A stretch of 64,000 nucleotides of DNA from Bacillus_AB infantis_C (GCF_050107595.1 NZ_JBNILH010000002.1:62001-126000), one strand, 5' to 3'; positions 34,516 through 44,300 are shown, numbered from the stretch's first letter. Program-made: numbers and translations. The notes: generated from the sequence alone by a model not told the origin.

Positions 34516-34552
34516 ACAAGCTGCCCTGAATCAGGCAGCTTGTTTTTTTTGC
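34516..34552. terminator. Intrinsic terminator after comZ
   Basis: ACAAGCTGCC / GGCAGCTTGT with an 8-base loop, then TTTTTTT. It may also help end the converging gene at 34596-34946. Confidence 0.92.
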
Positions 34553-34595
34553 TTCCAACTGTTGAGGAACCTCTTTCGCTTTTATCCAGTCATTC

Positions 34596-34946
34596 TTATT
34601 GTCCTTTTTTCAGGAGCTGCTGGAATAAAGGTGTCACCTTTTTAAAAAGCGGCTTCAGCTGTCCGGCTGAAGTCATAAGGGTATCAATATTGTCCATAAG
34701 CTCTCCAAGGTCTACACCGTCGAGAATCTTTTCAATCTGGCCCGGCTCCCGTGCATCTTCCCGGCCGGTTGCCGGCTTGCGTTCAGAGCCGCCCAATATC
34801 CAATCTCCCGATGGTCTCATTGATTGGCCTTCTGGGCCCTCATTTGCCATAGACTCATCCTGCATCCTTTGTCTTGGGCCGAACATGAATCTGGAGAATC
34901 CGTCCAGCTCCGAATGCTCCTTTTCTTCCCTGCTGTCCGTGTCCAT
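34596..34946 (-). CDS. Hypothetical acidic protein in the yjzB position
   Basis: A 116-residue hydrophilic protein with a charged, low-complexity N-terminus and a helical C-terminus (LDGVDLGELMDNIDTLMTSA, then LFKKVTPLFQQLLKKGQ). The C-terminal helix resembles that of small spore-associated YppG/YqfQ-type proteins, a weak similarity. The ATG at 34946 follows GGAAGGGG; a GTG six codons earlier is less likely. B. subtilis has yjzB at this place, but I cannot confirm homology. Confidence 0.65.
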   Translation of the reverse strand: MDTDSREEKEHSELDGFSRFMFGPRQRMQDESMANEGPEGQSMRPSGDWILGGSERKPATGREDAREPGQIEKILDGVDLGELMDNIDTLMTSAGQLKPLFKKVTPLFQQLLKKGQ

Positions 34947-35070
34947 CGTGCATTCCCCTTCCACTGAATTTCTTTATAATAACGTATGCCCGGAAATCTC
35001 CCGTGATAGGGCAGAAGCCGGGGCGCAAGAGAAATTTTCAAGTAAAAAGGTTGCTTCTTCTTTAATATTT

Positions 35071-35099
35071 TTGCTAAAATTAGTACCAAGTCATAATAA
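35071..35099 (+). promoter_or_regulatory. fabHA promoter with candidate FapR operator
   Basis: TTGCTA (35071-35076), 17-base spacer, TAATAA (35094-35099). The spacer contains ATTAGTACCAAGTCATAAT (35079-35097), close to the FapR box that controls fatty-acid synthesis genes in Bacillus (left half TTAGTACC is exact). Malonyl-CoA would relieve repression. Confidence 0.7.
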
Positions 35100-35172
35100 T
35101 TGATAATAATATGAGTATAAATACGGCTGATTCGCCGGCTGGCTTTTAAATTGTGAGAAGGAGTGGGTTTCC

Positions 35173-36111
35173 ATGAATGCAGGCATACTTGGAATCGGAA
35201 AGTTCGTTCCGGAAAAGATACTGACAAATTTTGATTTGGAAAAAATGGTTGATACAAACGATGAGTGGATCAGAACAAGGACAGGGATAGAACAGAGGCG
35301 GATTGCGGGTGACGATATGGACACTTCCGACTTAGCCTATAATGCTGCGGTTGCCGCCCTTAAAAATTCAGGGGTCTCTGCTGAAAGCCTTGATATGATC
35401 CTTGTGGCAACAGTCACCCCGGACCAGCCGTTCCCGACTGTTGCCTGTATGCTGCAGGAAAGGCTTGGTGCGGTCAAGGCTGCTGCTATGGACATCAGTG
35501 CTGCCTGTGCAGGTTTCATGTATGGTATGATAACTGCAAAGCAATTCATTGAAACCGGCGCATATAAGCATATCCTTGTCATAGGCGTTGAAAAGCTGTC
35601 GAAGATAACCGACTGGGAAGACCGGAACACAGCAGTTCTTTTCGGCGACGGAGCAGGAGCAGCAGTGATAGGCCCGGTATCGGAAGATAAGGGAATACTG
35701 TCCTTCGAACTTGGGGCGGACGGCACTGGCGGAAAGCACTTGTATCAGAATGAGAATGACCACATTTATATGAACGGCCGCGAAGTTTTCAAGTTCGCTG
35801 TCAGGCAAATGGGGGAAAGCAGCCTGAATGTCCTGGAAAAAGCGGGGCTGTCCAAGGAAGATGTTGATTTCCTTATCCCGCATCAGGCCAATATCAGAAT
35901 CATGGAAGCAGCACGCCAGCGCCTTGAGCTGCCGGAAGAGAAAATGTCCAAAACAGTCCATAAGTATGGAAATACATCGGCAGCCTCTATTCCGATCTCG
36001 ATAGTCGATGAACTGGAAGCCGGAAAAATCAAGGACGGGGATCTCCTTGTAATGGTGGGCTTCGGGGGAGGACTTACATGGGGCGCCATCGCGATGCGCT
36101 GGGGCAGATAG
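35173..36111 (+). CDS. fabHA: 3-oxoacyl-ACP synthase III FabH (FabHA)
   Basis: A 312-residue thiolase-fold enzyme that condenses acyl-CoA (branched-chain starters in Bacillus) with malonyl-ACP to begin fatty-acid synthesis. The catalytic triad is visible: C112 in SAACAGFMYG, H237 in PHQANIRIM and N267 in GNTSAASIP. It lies 80 bases before fabF in an operon with the candidate FapR operator upstream. Confidence 0.96.
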   Translation: MNAGILGIGKFVPEKILTNFDLEKMVDTNDEWIRTRTGIEQRRIAGDDMDTSDLAYNAAVAALKNSGVSAESLDMILVATVTPDQPFPTVACMLQERLGAVKAAAMDISAACAGFMYGMITAKQFIETGAYKHILVIGVEKLSKITDWEDRNTAVLFGDGAGAAVIGPVSEDKGILSFELGADGTGGKHLYQNENDHIYMNGREVFKFAVRQMGESSLNVLEKAGLSKEDVDFLIPHQANIRIMEAARQRLELPEEKMSKTVHKYGNTSAASIPISIVDELEAGKIKDGDLLVMVGFGGGLTWGAIAMRWGR

Positions 36112-36191
36112 CAGAATGCCAGCCTGAAAGCCGGGCCGGCCGGAAGTGTATGAATAAAAGTATCCTTGGCAAAGAAGGAGATGTGTAAATA

Positions 36192-37433
36192 ATGGAAAAT
36201 AGAAGAGTTGTCGTGACAGGAATCGGAGCAGTTTCTCCAGTCGGTAATGATGCAGAAACTGCATGGAAGAATATAATTGAAGGAAATTCAGGTGTAGGGC
36301 CACTGACAAGGCTGAACAGCGATGAGTATCCTGCAAAGGTTGCAGCTGAAGTCAAAGGGTTTGACCCACATGAATTCATTGATAAAAGAGAAGCAAGGAA
36401 AATGGACCGCTTTACGCAATATGCAGTGGCATCGGCGCTGATGGCTGTAAAGGATGCCGATTTAACGATCAATGACGAGAATGCGCCAAGGATTGGCGTC
36501 TGGATCGGTTCCGGGATCGGCGGGATGGAAACATTCGAAAATCAGTTTGAAACCTTCCTCAATAGAGGATACAGAAGGGTGAGCCCTTTCTTTGTCCCAA
36601 TGATGATTCCGGATATGGCAACAGGGCAGGTCTCCATTACACTCGGTGCGAAAGGCTTTAATTCCTGTACAGTCACAGCCTGTGCGACAGGGACCAATTC
36701 CATTGGCGATGCCTTCAAGGTCATCCAGAGGGGAGACGCGGATGCCATGGTAACTGGAGGGGCAGAGGCGCCGATTACCCGTATGTCTGTTGCCGGCTTC
36801 TGTGCCAATACCGCATTGTCGACTAATCCGGATCCTAAAACCGCGAGCCGCCCTTTTGATAAAAATAGAGATGGCTTTGTCATCGGTGAAGGCGCTGGGA
36901 TTGTTGTTCTGGAAGAGCTTGAGCATGCCAAGGCAAGGGGCGCCAAAATATACGCAGAAATCGTCGGTTATGGCTCTACAGGAGATGCCTATCATATTAC
37001 GGCTCCTGCGCCTGCCGGTGAGGGCGGAGCAAGGGCGATGAAAATGGCGATTGATGATGCCGGCCTTACACCGCAGGATATCGACTATATCAATGCACAT
37101 GGCACAAGCACTGATTATAACGACAAATTTGAAACGCTTGCCATCAAGGAAGTATTCGGTGACCATGCCTACAAACTGGCAGTCAGCTCCACCAAGTCAA
37201 TGACAGGCCACCTGCTTGGGGCAGCAGGCGGGGTTGAGGCAATCTTCACGCTTCTTGCCATGAAGGATGCTATTCTCCCTCCAACCATCAATTATGAAAC
37301 TCCTGACCCGGAATGCGATCTGGATTATGTGCCAAACGAATCCAGAAAGAAAGATATCAGAGCTGCAATGAGCAACTCGCTGGGCTTTGGCGGCCATAAT
37401 GCCACCATCGTTTTCAAGCAGTATACAGAATAA
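36192..37433 (+). CDS. fabF: 3-oxoacyl-ACP synthase II FabF
   Basis: A 413-residue condensing enzyme for chain elongation. C164 in TACATGTNS, H303 in NAHGTSTD and H340 in SMTGHLLGAAGG form the Cys-His-His triad. GFGGHNATIVFK at the C-terminus is typical. AAGGAG lies about 12 bases before the ATG. A strong terminator ends the fabHA-fabF operon. Confidence 0.97.
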   Translation: MENRRVVVTGIGAVSPVGNDAETAWKNIIEGNSGVGPLTRLNSDEYPAKVAAEVKGFDPHEFIDKREARKMDRFTQYAVASALMAVKDADLTINDENAPRIGVWIGSGIGGMETFENQFETFLNRGYRRVSPFFVPMMIPDMATGQVSITLGAKGFNSCTVTACATGTNSIGDAFKVIQRGDADAMVTGGAEAPITRMSVAGFCANTALSTNPDPKTASRPFDKNRDGFVIGEGAGIVVLEELEHAKARGAKIYAEIVGYGSTGDAYHITAPAPAGEGGARAMKMAIDDAGLTPQDIDYINAHGTSTDYNDKFETLAIKEVFGDHAYKLAVSSTKSMTGHLLGAAGGVEAIFTLLAMKDAILPPTINYETPDPECDLDYVPNESRKKDIRAAMSNSLGFGGHNATIVFKQYTE

Positions 37434-37443
37434 AACATAGAAA

Positions 37444-37488
37444 CAAAAAAGGCAGCACACGCCGGTTCCGGCCTGTGCTGCCTTTTTG
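37444..37488. terminator. Terminator after fabF
   Basis: AAAAAGGCAGCACA / TGTGCTGCCTTTTT enclosing a smaller GCCGG-ttcc-GGC hairpin. Symmetrical with A and T runs. Confidence 0.92.
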
Positions 37489-37569
37489 CATTTCTATAAG
37501 TCTTCAGGGAAACATTCCTGCCGTCAGCCAATAGAATATAAAGATTATCTTACAGGGAGGCGCAGGGCT

Positions 37570-38355
37570 TTGGGGATCATAGAAACAGATAAATGGCTTG
37601 AACAGGATTTCTGGGAGCCTGAGAAAATTTGCAGCCGGCTTCTGGATGACTTCGGGGAAAAGGAACCGGAGCCTATTTACGGTTATTTAACACGGTTTGG
37701 GATGTACAGGCCGGACCGGTTAAATTTCAGGGTGTATGAAGATTTGGCAGGAAAAGGCACATGGGAATCAGCAGAAGAGCTTTTAAAGAAGTACCGGAAA
37801 AAGTGGAACGGGCCGGATATCCCCGTTTATATTTTTCCTGTGAACAGGAGCGGGAGCAGGTCCAGGCGTTCAGGAACGGTGAAGTCTGGCGTCTCATTTC
37901 CCGATAAGATGTTTCTTTTCTTTGAACATGCCCAGGATGAGAAAGAGCTGGAATCCCTTTTTGTCCATGAGTACCATCATGTCTGCCGGATCAGGGAGCA
38001 AAAGAAAAAACTCCAGGATTACACCCTTCTGGACTCAATGGCGCTTGAAGGAATGGCGGAATATGCGGTTGAACTGAATTGCGGCAAAGACTATGTGGCA
38101 TCCTGGTGTACCCGCTATTCAGAAAAAGAGCTTGGAAACTGGTGGGAGAAATATATTAAAGAAAACCTGAATAAAACTAAAAAAGATCATGTTCATGATC
38201 AGATACTTTTCGGAAAGGGCAGATACCCGGACCTGCTCGGATATGCTGCAGGGTATTGGATTGTAAAACAATATTTCGAAAAGAATAACTTTTCTACAAA
38301 AGTTTCTTTTAATTTGAAACCCGAAACTTTGGAAGACCAAATTATAATTTTTTAG
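37570..38355 (+). CDS. yjaZ: Putative zinc metalloprotease YjaZ (DUF2268)
   Basis: A 261-residue protein with a gluzincin-like motif HEYHH at 133-137 and a downstream conserved glutamate in LEGMAEYAV. The DUF2268 family is predicted to be Zn-dependent proteases; a cellular role is not established. The TTG at 37570 is chosen because GGGAGG lies 9 bases upstream; the longer frame would run back into the fabF terminator. It is followed by its own terminator. Confidence 0.87.
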   Translation: MGIIETDKWLEQDFWEPEKICSRLLDDFGEKEPEPIYGYLTRFGMYRPDRLNFRVYEDLAGKGTWESAEELLKKYRKKWNGPDIPVYIFPVNRSGSRSRRSGTVKSGVSFPDKMFLFFEHAQDEKELESLFVHEYHHVCRIREQKKKLQDYTLLDSMALEGMAEYAVELNCGKDYVASWCTRYSEKELGNWWEKYIKENLNKTKKDHVHDQILFGKGRYPDLLGYAAGYWIVKQYFEKNNFSTKVSFNLKPETLEDQIIIF

Positions 38356-38370
38356 TATATTAAAGCGCTT

Positions 38371-38404
38371 TAAAGCCCTAAATCAAGGGCTTTCTGTTTT
38401 TTCT
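38371..38404 (+). terminator. Intrinsic terminator after yjaZ
   Basis: AAAGCCCT / AGGGCTTT with a 6-base loop, then CTGTTTTTTCT. Confidence 0.88.
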
Positions 38405-38438
38405 AAAATAATGAAAGTTAATAAATTTTAAAAAAATC

Positions 38439-38499
38439 TTGCAATTGTAATAAATCTGTAATAGTATTTTAATCAAATACAATGAATTAACAGACAATT
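38439..38499 (+). promoter_or_regulatory. app operon promoter and possible CodY box
   Basis: TTGCAA (38439-38444), 17-base spacer, TAGTAT (38462-38467). AATTAACAGACAATT (38485-38499) matches the 15-base CodY consensus AATTTTCWGAAAATT with three mismatches and lies just after the predicted start, where a bound repressor would block elongation. Confidence 0.65.
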
Positions 38500-38520
38500 C
38501 AAAAAGGTAAGAGGTGTCCC

Positions 38521-39546
38521 ATGAGCTTTAAATCACACTCCAATACAGATGCACCTTTGCTAGAGGTGAATAATTTAGAGACTGCTTTTTCTATCGATGG
38601 AAAATATTACAATGCAGTCGATAATGTTTCTTTCAAAGTCAAGCCCCGCCAGGTAGTAGGCATCGTAGGGGAATCCGGCTGCGGTAAATCGGTCATGAGC
38701 CTTTCCGTCATGAAGCTGCTTCCGAAGGGGATCGGCAAGATCAAATCAGGAGAAGTTGTCTTCGATGGCGTACATCTCGAAGACATGGGTGAACGCCAGA
38801 TCAATAAAATACGGGGCAAGGATATTGCAATGATCTTCCAAGAGCCGATGACCTCGCTCAACCCGGTATTTTCAATAGGGTTCCAGCTGCAGGAAGTGCT
38901 CTTCAACCATATGAAATTATCAAAAAAAGAAGCCAGGCAGAAAAGCATCGCCCTTTTGAAGAGCGTCGGCATCTCCCGACCGGAAAAAATAGTCGACGAA
39001 TATCCTCATCAGCTGTCGGGAGGAATGAGGCAGAGGGTCATGATCGCCATGGCGATTGCCTGCCAGCCTAAGCTTCTGATCGCAGATGAGCCGACGACAG
39101 CCTTGGATGTAACCGTACAAGCCCAGATTCTTGAGCTCCTGAAAGAAATACAGGAAGTAAATGATATGTCCATCATCCTGATCACGCATGATCTTGGGGT
39201 AGTGGCAGAAATGTGCGATGATGTCTTTGTCATGTACGCCGGAAGAATTGTGGAGCGCACAGATGTCGACACACTCTTCCATAATCCGAAGCATCCATAT
39301 ACAGAGCTGCTGATGGGCGCGATCCCGAAAATGGATGAAGAAGTCGAATCGCTAAGCACAATAAAAGGGATTGTACCTTCACTTAAAAACATGCCAAAAA
39401 CGGGATGCAAGTTTGCAGCCAGGTGCCCTAAGGCAATGCCGGAATGCACTGCCGTCACCCCGCTGCTGGCTGAAAATGAAGAAGGCCATGAGGTAGCATG
39501 CCTGCTCTATGAAACCAGCAGGCCGAAAGAAGGAGTGACACTATAA
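38521..39546 (+). CDS. appD: Oligopeptide ABC transporter ATPase AppD
   Basis: A 341-residue OppD-type ATPase. Walker A GESGCGKS near 56, Q-loop EPMTSLNP near 116, signature LSGGMRQRVMIA near 163, and Walker B LLIADEPTTALDVT near 184. The C-terminal oligopeptide-transporter extension has the CKFAARCP cysteine motif near 300, which in some OppD/DppD proteins holds an Fe-S cluster. First gene of appDFABC; its stop shares one base with the appF start. Confidence 0.95.
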   Translation: MSFKSHSNTDAPLLEVNNLETAFSIDGKYYNAVDNVSFKVKPRQVVGIVGESGCGKSVMSLSVMKLLPKGIGKIKSGEVVFDGVHLEDMGERQINKIRGKDIAMIFQEPMTSLNPVFSIGFQLQEVLFNHMKLSKKEARQKSIALLKSVGISRPEKIVDEYPHQLSGGMRQRVMIAMAIACQPKLLIADEPTTALDVTVQAQILELLKEIQEVNDMSIILITHDLGVVAEMCDDVFVMYAGRIVERTDVDTLFHNPKHPYTELLMGAIPKMDEEVESLSTIKGIVPSLKNMPKTGCKFAARCPKAMPECTAVTPLLAENEEGHEVACLLYETSRPKEGVTL

Positions 39547-40559
39547 TGACGACAGCAACAACATCTCCCGCTCTGAAAAAAGACAAAAGCGGCAACGAAA
39601 CGCTGCTTGAAGTCAAAAATCTGAAAACCTACTATCCTATTAAAGGCGGAATCCTGAGAAGGACAGTAGCTGCCGTTAAAGCAGTAGATGATGTATCTTT
39701 TGAAATCAAAAAAGGTGAGACTCTCGGCCTTGTCGGCGAGTCAGGCTGCGGAAAGTCCACTACAGGGAGGACGATTCTGAGGCTTCTGGAGCCTACTGAT
39801 GGCGAAATCATTTTCGATGGCCAGGATATTACAAATCTCCGCGGAACAAGTCTCAGGAAGATTCGAAAGGATTTCCAGATGGTTTTCCAGGATCCGTATG
39901 CCTCTTTGAACCCGATGATGATGGTAGGGAACCTAATATCCGAGCCAATCCGCAACTATACAAGGCGCTCAGAGAAAGACCTGAAGCCGGAAGTAATGGA
40001 GCTCCTGGCAAAGGTAGGGCTTCCTGAAGACGCCTATTATAAATATCCGCACGAATTTTCCGGCGGCCAGCGGCAGCGGATCGGAATCGCCCGGGCCCTG
40101 GCACTGAAGCCAAAGCTCATCATCGCCGATGAGCCGGTCTCTGCACTGGATGTATCAGTCCAGTCTCAGGTGCTGAACCTTTTGAAAGAGCTTCAGGAAG
40201 AGTTTGACCTTACTTTCCTTTTCATTGCCCACGACCTGAGCGTCGTGAAGCATATGAGCGACCGGATTGGCGTCATGTACCTTGGCGGCCTTGTTGAAGT
40301 CGCTGATAAGTCCAGTTTATATGCTGAGCCGCTGCACCCGTATACACAGGCGCTGATTTCGGCGATACCTGAGGCTGATCCCCGCAAAAAGAAAGACCGG
40401 ATCATCCTTGAAGGCGATGTCCCAAGCCCGATCGACCCGCCTTCCGGCTGCACATTCCATCCGCGCTGCGCCCATGCAATGCCGGAGTGCTCGAAGATAA
40501 AGCCTCAATTAAAGGAGGTGAAGCCTGGACATAGGGTTGCATGTCACTTATATAACTAA
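39546..40559 (+). CDS. appF: Oligopeptide ABC transporter ATPase AppF
   Basis: A 337-residue partner ATPase. Walker A GESGCGKST near 65, FQDPYASLNPMM near 118, signature FSGGQRQRIGIARAL near 170, Walker B LIIADEPVSALDVS near 192, and the C-terminal CTFHPRCAHAMPEC motif. It pairs with AppD to power peptide uptake. Confidence 0.95.
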   Translation: MTTATTSPALKKDKSGNETLLEVKNLKTYYPIKGGILRRTVAAVKAVDDVSFEIKKGETLGLVGESGCGKSTTGRTILRLLEPTDGEIIFDGQDITNLRGTSLRKIRKDFQMVFQDPYASLNPMMMVGNLISEPIRNYTRRSEKDLKPEVMELLAKVGLPEDAYYKYPHEFSGGQRQRIGIARALALKPKLIIADEPVSALDVSVQSQVLNLLKELQEEFDLTFLFIAHDLSVVKHMSDRIGVMYLGGLVEVADKSSLYAEPLHPYTQALISAIPEADPRKKKDRIILEGDVPSPIDPPSGCTFHPRCAHAMPECSKIKPQLKEVKPGHRVACHLYN

Positions 40560-40608
40560 AGCTTGGCCATTTTGAAAAAAAAGAACCGACAATTATGGGG
40601 GGAAAACG

Positions 40609-42342
40609 ATGAAGAAATCAGCATTTTGGCTATTTTCAGTTCTGCTGGTAATGTCTATGTTCCTTGCTGCATGCTCCGGAAATGAAAAGACTTCAGGCGA
40701 TGACACTGGGAAAAAAGACGACGACAAAGATGCAGGAACAACTGAAGTAGAAGGCGGAAAAGTAACATTTGGTTATACTCAGGCGTTTAAAGGCGTTTTA
40801 TCTTTTGCCTATTATGAAGGGGAAGATGATGCGAATGCCCTTCAATTCATGCATGAAGGTATGGTTGGCTATAATGATGAGCTGCAACCAATTCCAAACC
40901 TTGCTTCTTGGGAGTTTAATGAAGATAACACTGTTGTAACTTTCAAGTTTGAGGAAGGCGTTAAATGGCATGATGGCGAACCATTGACTGCTGAAGATAT
41001 GGAATATGCCTGGTACCTGCTGGCGGATCCTACATATGAGGGAGCGCGCTTTGCTAATGTTGCAATGATTAAAGGTGCTCAGGAATATAAGGATGGAAAA
41101 GCTGACAAAATCGAAGGTATCAAGGTTATTGATGACCTGACAGTAGAAGTAACTGTAACAGAACCTTCTGTCAACCTGATTGACAACATCTGGTCATATC
41201 CAGAACCAAAGCATTATTATGGAGATATTTCTTCTAAAGAACTTCCTGACTCTGACCAAGTCCGTAAAAACCCGATCGGTGTCGGACCGTTTAAAGTAAC
41301 GAACATCGTTCCTGGCGAAATGATTGAATATGAGCGCTATGATGATTATTGGAGAGGCCCTGCCAAGCTTGACGGCGTTGTCTACAAAATCATCGATCCA
41401 TCCCTTGCTGCCGGCCTGATTGAAAACGGCGAAGTGGATGTTATCCAGGCTCCTTCTGACCAGTGGGGACAAATCAAAGAGCTTGGCAATATCAATCCTG
41501 TAACAATCGATGCTATGTCTTACAGCTATATCGGTATTGACCAAGGACGCTATGATGCAAAAGCAGGAAAAGTTGTAATGGATAACCCTAAATTCTCTGA
41601 CAAGCGCGTTCGCCAGGCATTGGTTTATGCACTGGACCGCCAGGCTTATATCGATGCTTTCACGAACGGTTTAGGTAAACCGCTTAACGTACCATTCCCA
41701 TCCGTTTCATGGGCTAAGATCGACGATTCAGAAATCAACACTTATGAATATGATCCAGAAAAGGCAAAGAGCCTGTTAGACGAAGCCGGCTATAAAGATG
41801 TGGACGGCGACGGATTCCGTGAAGATCCAGACGGAAAGCCTTTCTCCATCAATTTTGATGCAATGGCAAGTGCAGAAACATCTGAAGCACGTGCTCAATT
41901 CATCCTTCAATCTTGGGGTGAAGTTGGAGTCAAGGCTCAGCTTAACGGCGGTTCCCTGAAAGACTTCAACCTGTTCTATGATACTATCGAAGCAGATGAT
42001 CCATCTGTGGAAACTTTCCATGGTGCATGGGGACTTTCATATGATCCAGATCCATCCGGCATCTGGCTGTCAACTGACAAGTGGAACATGTGGCGCTGGC
42101 TGAATGAAGAATCCGATGCGCTCATCAAGAAGGGTGTTCAATTCCCTGAAGATGAAAACAAGGATGTTATCGAATACCGTAAAGAAGTATACAACGAGTG
42201 GCAGAAACTTGTTAACGAAGAGCTTCCTGTAATCTTCTTCGACCAAAGGGAAGATGCATGGGCAATCAACAAACGTGTTGGCGGAGTCAAAGTAACTCCA
42301 GGCGGCACAGATGAGTTCTACAACTGGCACATTGTTGAGTAA
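40609..42342 (+). CDS. appA: Oligopeptide-binding lipoprotein AppA
   Basis: A 577-residue solute-binding lipoprotein. The lipobox LAACSG (cysteine near 22) is followed by a flexible, acidic, Lys/Asp/Thr-rich linker (about 23-48) and an SBP family 5 fold (FEEGVKWHDGEPLTAEDMEYAW near 110, RVRQALVYALDRQAYID-like segment near 330). It hands peptides to AppBC. GGGGGG precedes the ATG, consistent with high expression. AppA is the only binding protein in this operon. Confidence 0.95.
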   Translation: MKKSAFWLFSVLLVMSMFLAACSGNEKTSGDDTGKKDDDKDAGTTEVEGGKVTFGYTQAFKGVLSFAYYEGEDDANALQFMHEGMVGYNDELQPIPNLASWEFNEDNTVVTFKFEEGVKWHDGEPLTAEDMEYAWYLLADPTYEGARFANVAMIKGAQEYKDGKADKIEGIKVIDDLTVEVTVTEPSVNLIDNIWSYPEPKHYYGDISSKELPDSDQVRKNPIGVGPFKVTNIVPGEMIEYERYDDYWRGPAKLDGVVYKIIDPSLAAGLIENGEVDVIQAPSDQWGQIKELGNINPVTIDAMSYSYIGIDQGRYDAKAGKVVMDNPKFSDKRVRQALVYALDRQAYIDAFTNGLGKPLNVPFPSVSWAKIDDSEINTYEYDPEKAKSLLDEAGYKDVDGDGFREDPDGKPFSINFDAMASAETSEARAQFILQSWGEVGVKAQLNGGSLKDFNLFYDTIEADDPSVETFHGAWGLSYDPDPSGIWLSTDKWNMWRWLNEESDALIKKGVQFPEDENKDVIEYRKEVYNEWQKLVNEELPVIFFDQREDAWAINKRVGGVKVTPGGTDEFYNWHIVE

Positions 42343-42375
42343 TAAGAAATAAGGTTTAGATAAGGGGAATGGAGT

Positions 42376-43341
42376 ATGCTGCAATACACAATCCGAAGAC
42401 TTATAGGTATGATCCCAATAATTTTCCTTATCTCCATAGTGGTGTTCACCCTGGCAAAGCTTATGCCAGGGGACGCCCTCTCTGGAAAAATCGATCCGCT
42501 TAATTCCGATCCGGAATATATCGAGGAAATGCGTGAAAAGATGGGCTTGAATGACCCAATCCATACACAGTATTTCCGCTGGATGGGCGGAGTTGTTCAA
42601 GGGGATTTTGGGGATTCATTCATCCATAAGCGCGATGTAATGGAATTGATCGGCGACAGGCTGCCGAACACGGTTTTCTTAGGTTTTACTTCACTTATGA
42701 TTACGTATATTCTAGCTTTTATGATGGGCAGGTTCTCAGGCAGATTTGCCTACAGTCCTGGAGATTATCTAATATCAGGTATAAACTATTTGGCCTTGGC
42801 CATTCCAAGCTTTGTTGCAGCACTAGTGGCAATTTACGTTTTCTCTTTCCAGCTGGGATGGGTCCCGGCGACTGGAAGTATAGGTTCAGGCGTTGAACCA
42901 GGATCTTTTGAATATTATTTAAGTAAAATCAAGCATACTATTCTTCCTGCGCTCGTATTGGGCACCATGGCTACGGCTGGATATACCCAGTTCCTGCGCA
43001 ATGATATGATCGAAAGCTCTCGCAAAGATTATGTTCGTACAGCCAGAGCAAAGGGTACGAAAGAATCAGCGATTTATAATAAGCATATCCTCAGAAATTC
43101 GGTCATTCCGATTATTACACTGCTGGGCTTTGACATTGCAGGCCTTTTCGGGGGAGCTATTATTACCGAAACTATTTTTACATATCCGGGAATCGGATAC
43201 CTGTTTGTAGAATCAGTAAACTCACGTGATTATTCCGTTATGATGGCCATCACTATGATGCTGACTATCCTGACGCTTATTGGAAATTTAGTAGCAGATA
43301 TACTATATGGAATAGTAGATCCGCGCATACGTTTAAGTTAG
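42376..43341 (+). CDS. appB: Oligopeptide ABC permease AppB
   Basis: A 321-residue inner-membrane permease with six predicted transmembrane segments. The first follows the start (RRLIGMIPIIFLISIVVF). The EAA-type cytoplasmic loop is DYVRTARAKGTKESAIYNKH near 218, which contacts the ATPases. DPRIRLS ends the protein, as in OppB/DppB types. Confidence 0.95.
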   Translation: MLQYTIRRLIGMIPIIFLISIVVFTLAKLMPGDALSGKIDPLNSDPEYIEEMREKMGLNDPIHTQYFRWMGGVVQGDFGDSFIHKRDVMELIGDRLPNTVFLGFTSLMITYILAFMMGRFSGRFAYSPGDYLISGINYLALAIPSFVAALVAIYVFSFQLGWVPATGSIGSGVEPGSFEYYLSKIKHTILPALVLGTMATAGYTQFLRNDMIESSRKDYVRTARAKGTKESAIYNKHILRNSVIPIITLLGFDIAGLFGGAIITETIFTYPGIGYLFVESVNSRDYSVMMAITMMLTILTLIGNLVADILYGIVDPRIRLS

Positions 43342-43354
43342 GTAGGTGAGAGTT

Positions 43355-44275
43355 ATGGAACCAACAATTTCGCAGCAAAGTACAACGGCTGTTGAGGAGC
43401 CTGTAAAGCCTCCCAAGAGCCAGTCGCCATGGGCTCTCGCCCGCAGGAAATTCTTAAAGAACAAACTCGCCATGATCAGTCTCTGCTATCTTGTGCTGAT
43501 CGTGTTAGTTTCAATTTTTGCCGAGCCGCTGTCCATGCCGATTGAGGAGACGGCTAAGCTGAATTTGACTGAGATCAGCAAAGAGCCTTCAGCAGACCAC
43601 TATTTTGGCACAGATAAGTCTGGGAGAGATGTATTTGCCAGGACCCTGCATGGCGGGAAAACGTCATTGACTCTTGCCTTCTCCATCACCATTTCAGTAG
43701 TTGTGATTGGAACGATCGTAGGGGCCACCGCCGGATTCTTCGGAGGCTGGGTTGACAATGTGCTTATGCGATTCACCGACTTTATGATGAACTTCCCGTT
43801 CCTGCTTTTCGTTATCGTGCTTAAATCTATTTTCATAGAATCAAGTACAGCTACACTCATCTTCGTCATTAGTGTGCTGAGCTGGACAGGAATAGCCCGT
43901 CTGGTGCGAAGCAAGGTAATGGTAGAGAAAGAAAACGAGTATATCATGAGCTCCATCTCTATCGGCTGTTCGTCAGTTACAACGATCTTCAAGCATCTGT
44001 TGCCGAATGTAATGTCTACCATTATTGTACAGGCTACATTGACACTTGCTGCCATGATCGTGGCTGAAACAGGCTTAAGCTTCCTGGGCTTCGGTGTGCC
44101 GATGAACATTCCAAGCTGGGGCAATATGCTTCAGGATGCAAGAAGTCCGGATGTATTGACCAGCAAGTGGTGGATATGGATACCGCCCGCAACGGTTCTT
44201 ACACTGACAATACTATCAATCAACTTCGTTGGCGAGGGTCTGAAGGACGCATTTAACCCTAAGTCAAATAGATAA
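43355..44275 (+). CDS. appC: Oligopeptide ABC permease AppC
   Basis: A 306-residue permease of the OppC/DppC type: a polar N-terminus (about 1-35), a first transmembrane segment, the extracytoplasmic GTDKSGRDVFART motif near 89, and five more segments with the EAA loop EYIMSSISIGCSSVTTIFKH near 195. ATG at 43355 with GTAGGTGAG upstream is preferred to a GTG nine bases earlier. It ends the app operon. Confidence 0.94.
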   Translation: MEPTISQQSTTAVEEPVKPPKSQSPWALARRKFLKNKLAMISLCYLVLIVLVSIFAEPLSMPIEETAKLNLTEISKEPSADHYFGTDKSGRDVFARTLHGGKTSLTLAFSITISVVVIGTIVGATAGFFGGWVDNVLMRFTDFMMNFPFLLFVIVLKSIFIESSTATLIFVISVLSWTGIARLVRSKVMVEKENEYIMSSISIGCSSVTTIFKHLLPNVMSTIIVQATLTLAAMIVAETGLSFLGFGVPMNIPSWGNMLQDARSPDVLTSKWWIWIPPATVLTLTILSINFVGEGLKDAFNPKSNR

Positions 44276-44300
44276 TGCGGCTGGCTTCAGCCGGAACCAT

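Noticed and set aside
35368..36336. 322-codon minus-strand frame spanning fabHA and the start of fabF
   Set aside because: It is opposite two well-conserved enzymes, has no ribosome site and its translation is rich in Cys, His and Ser without any domain.
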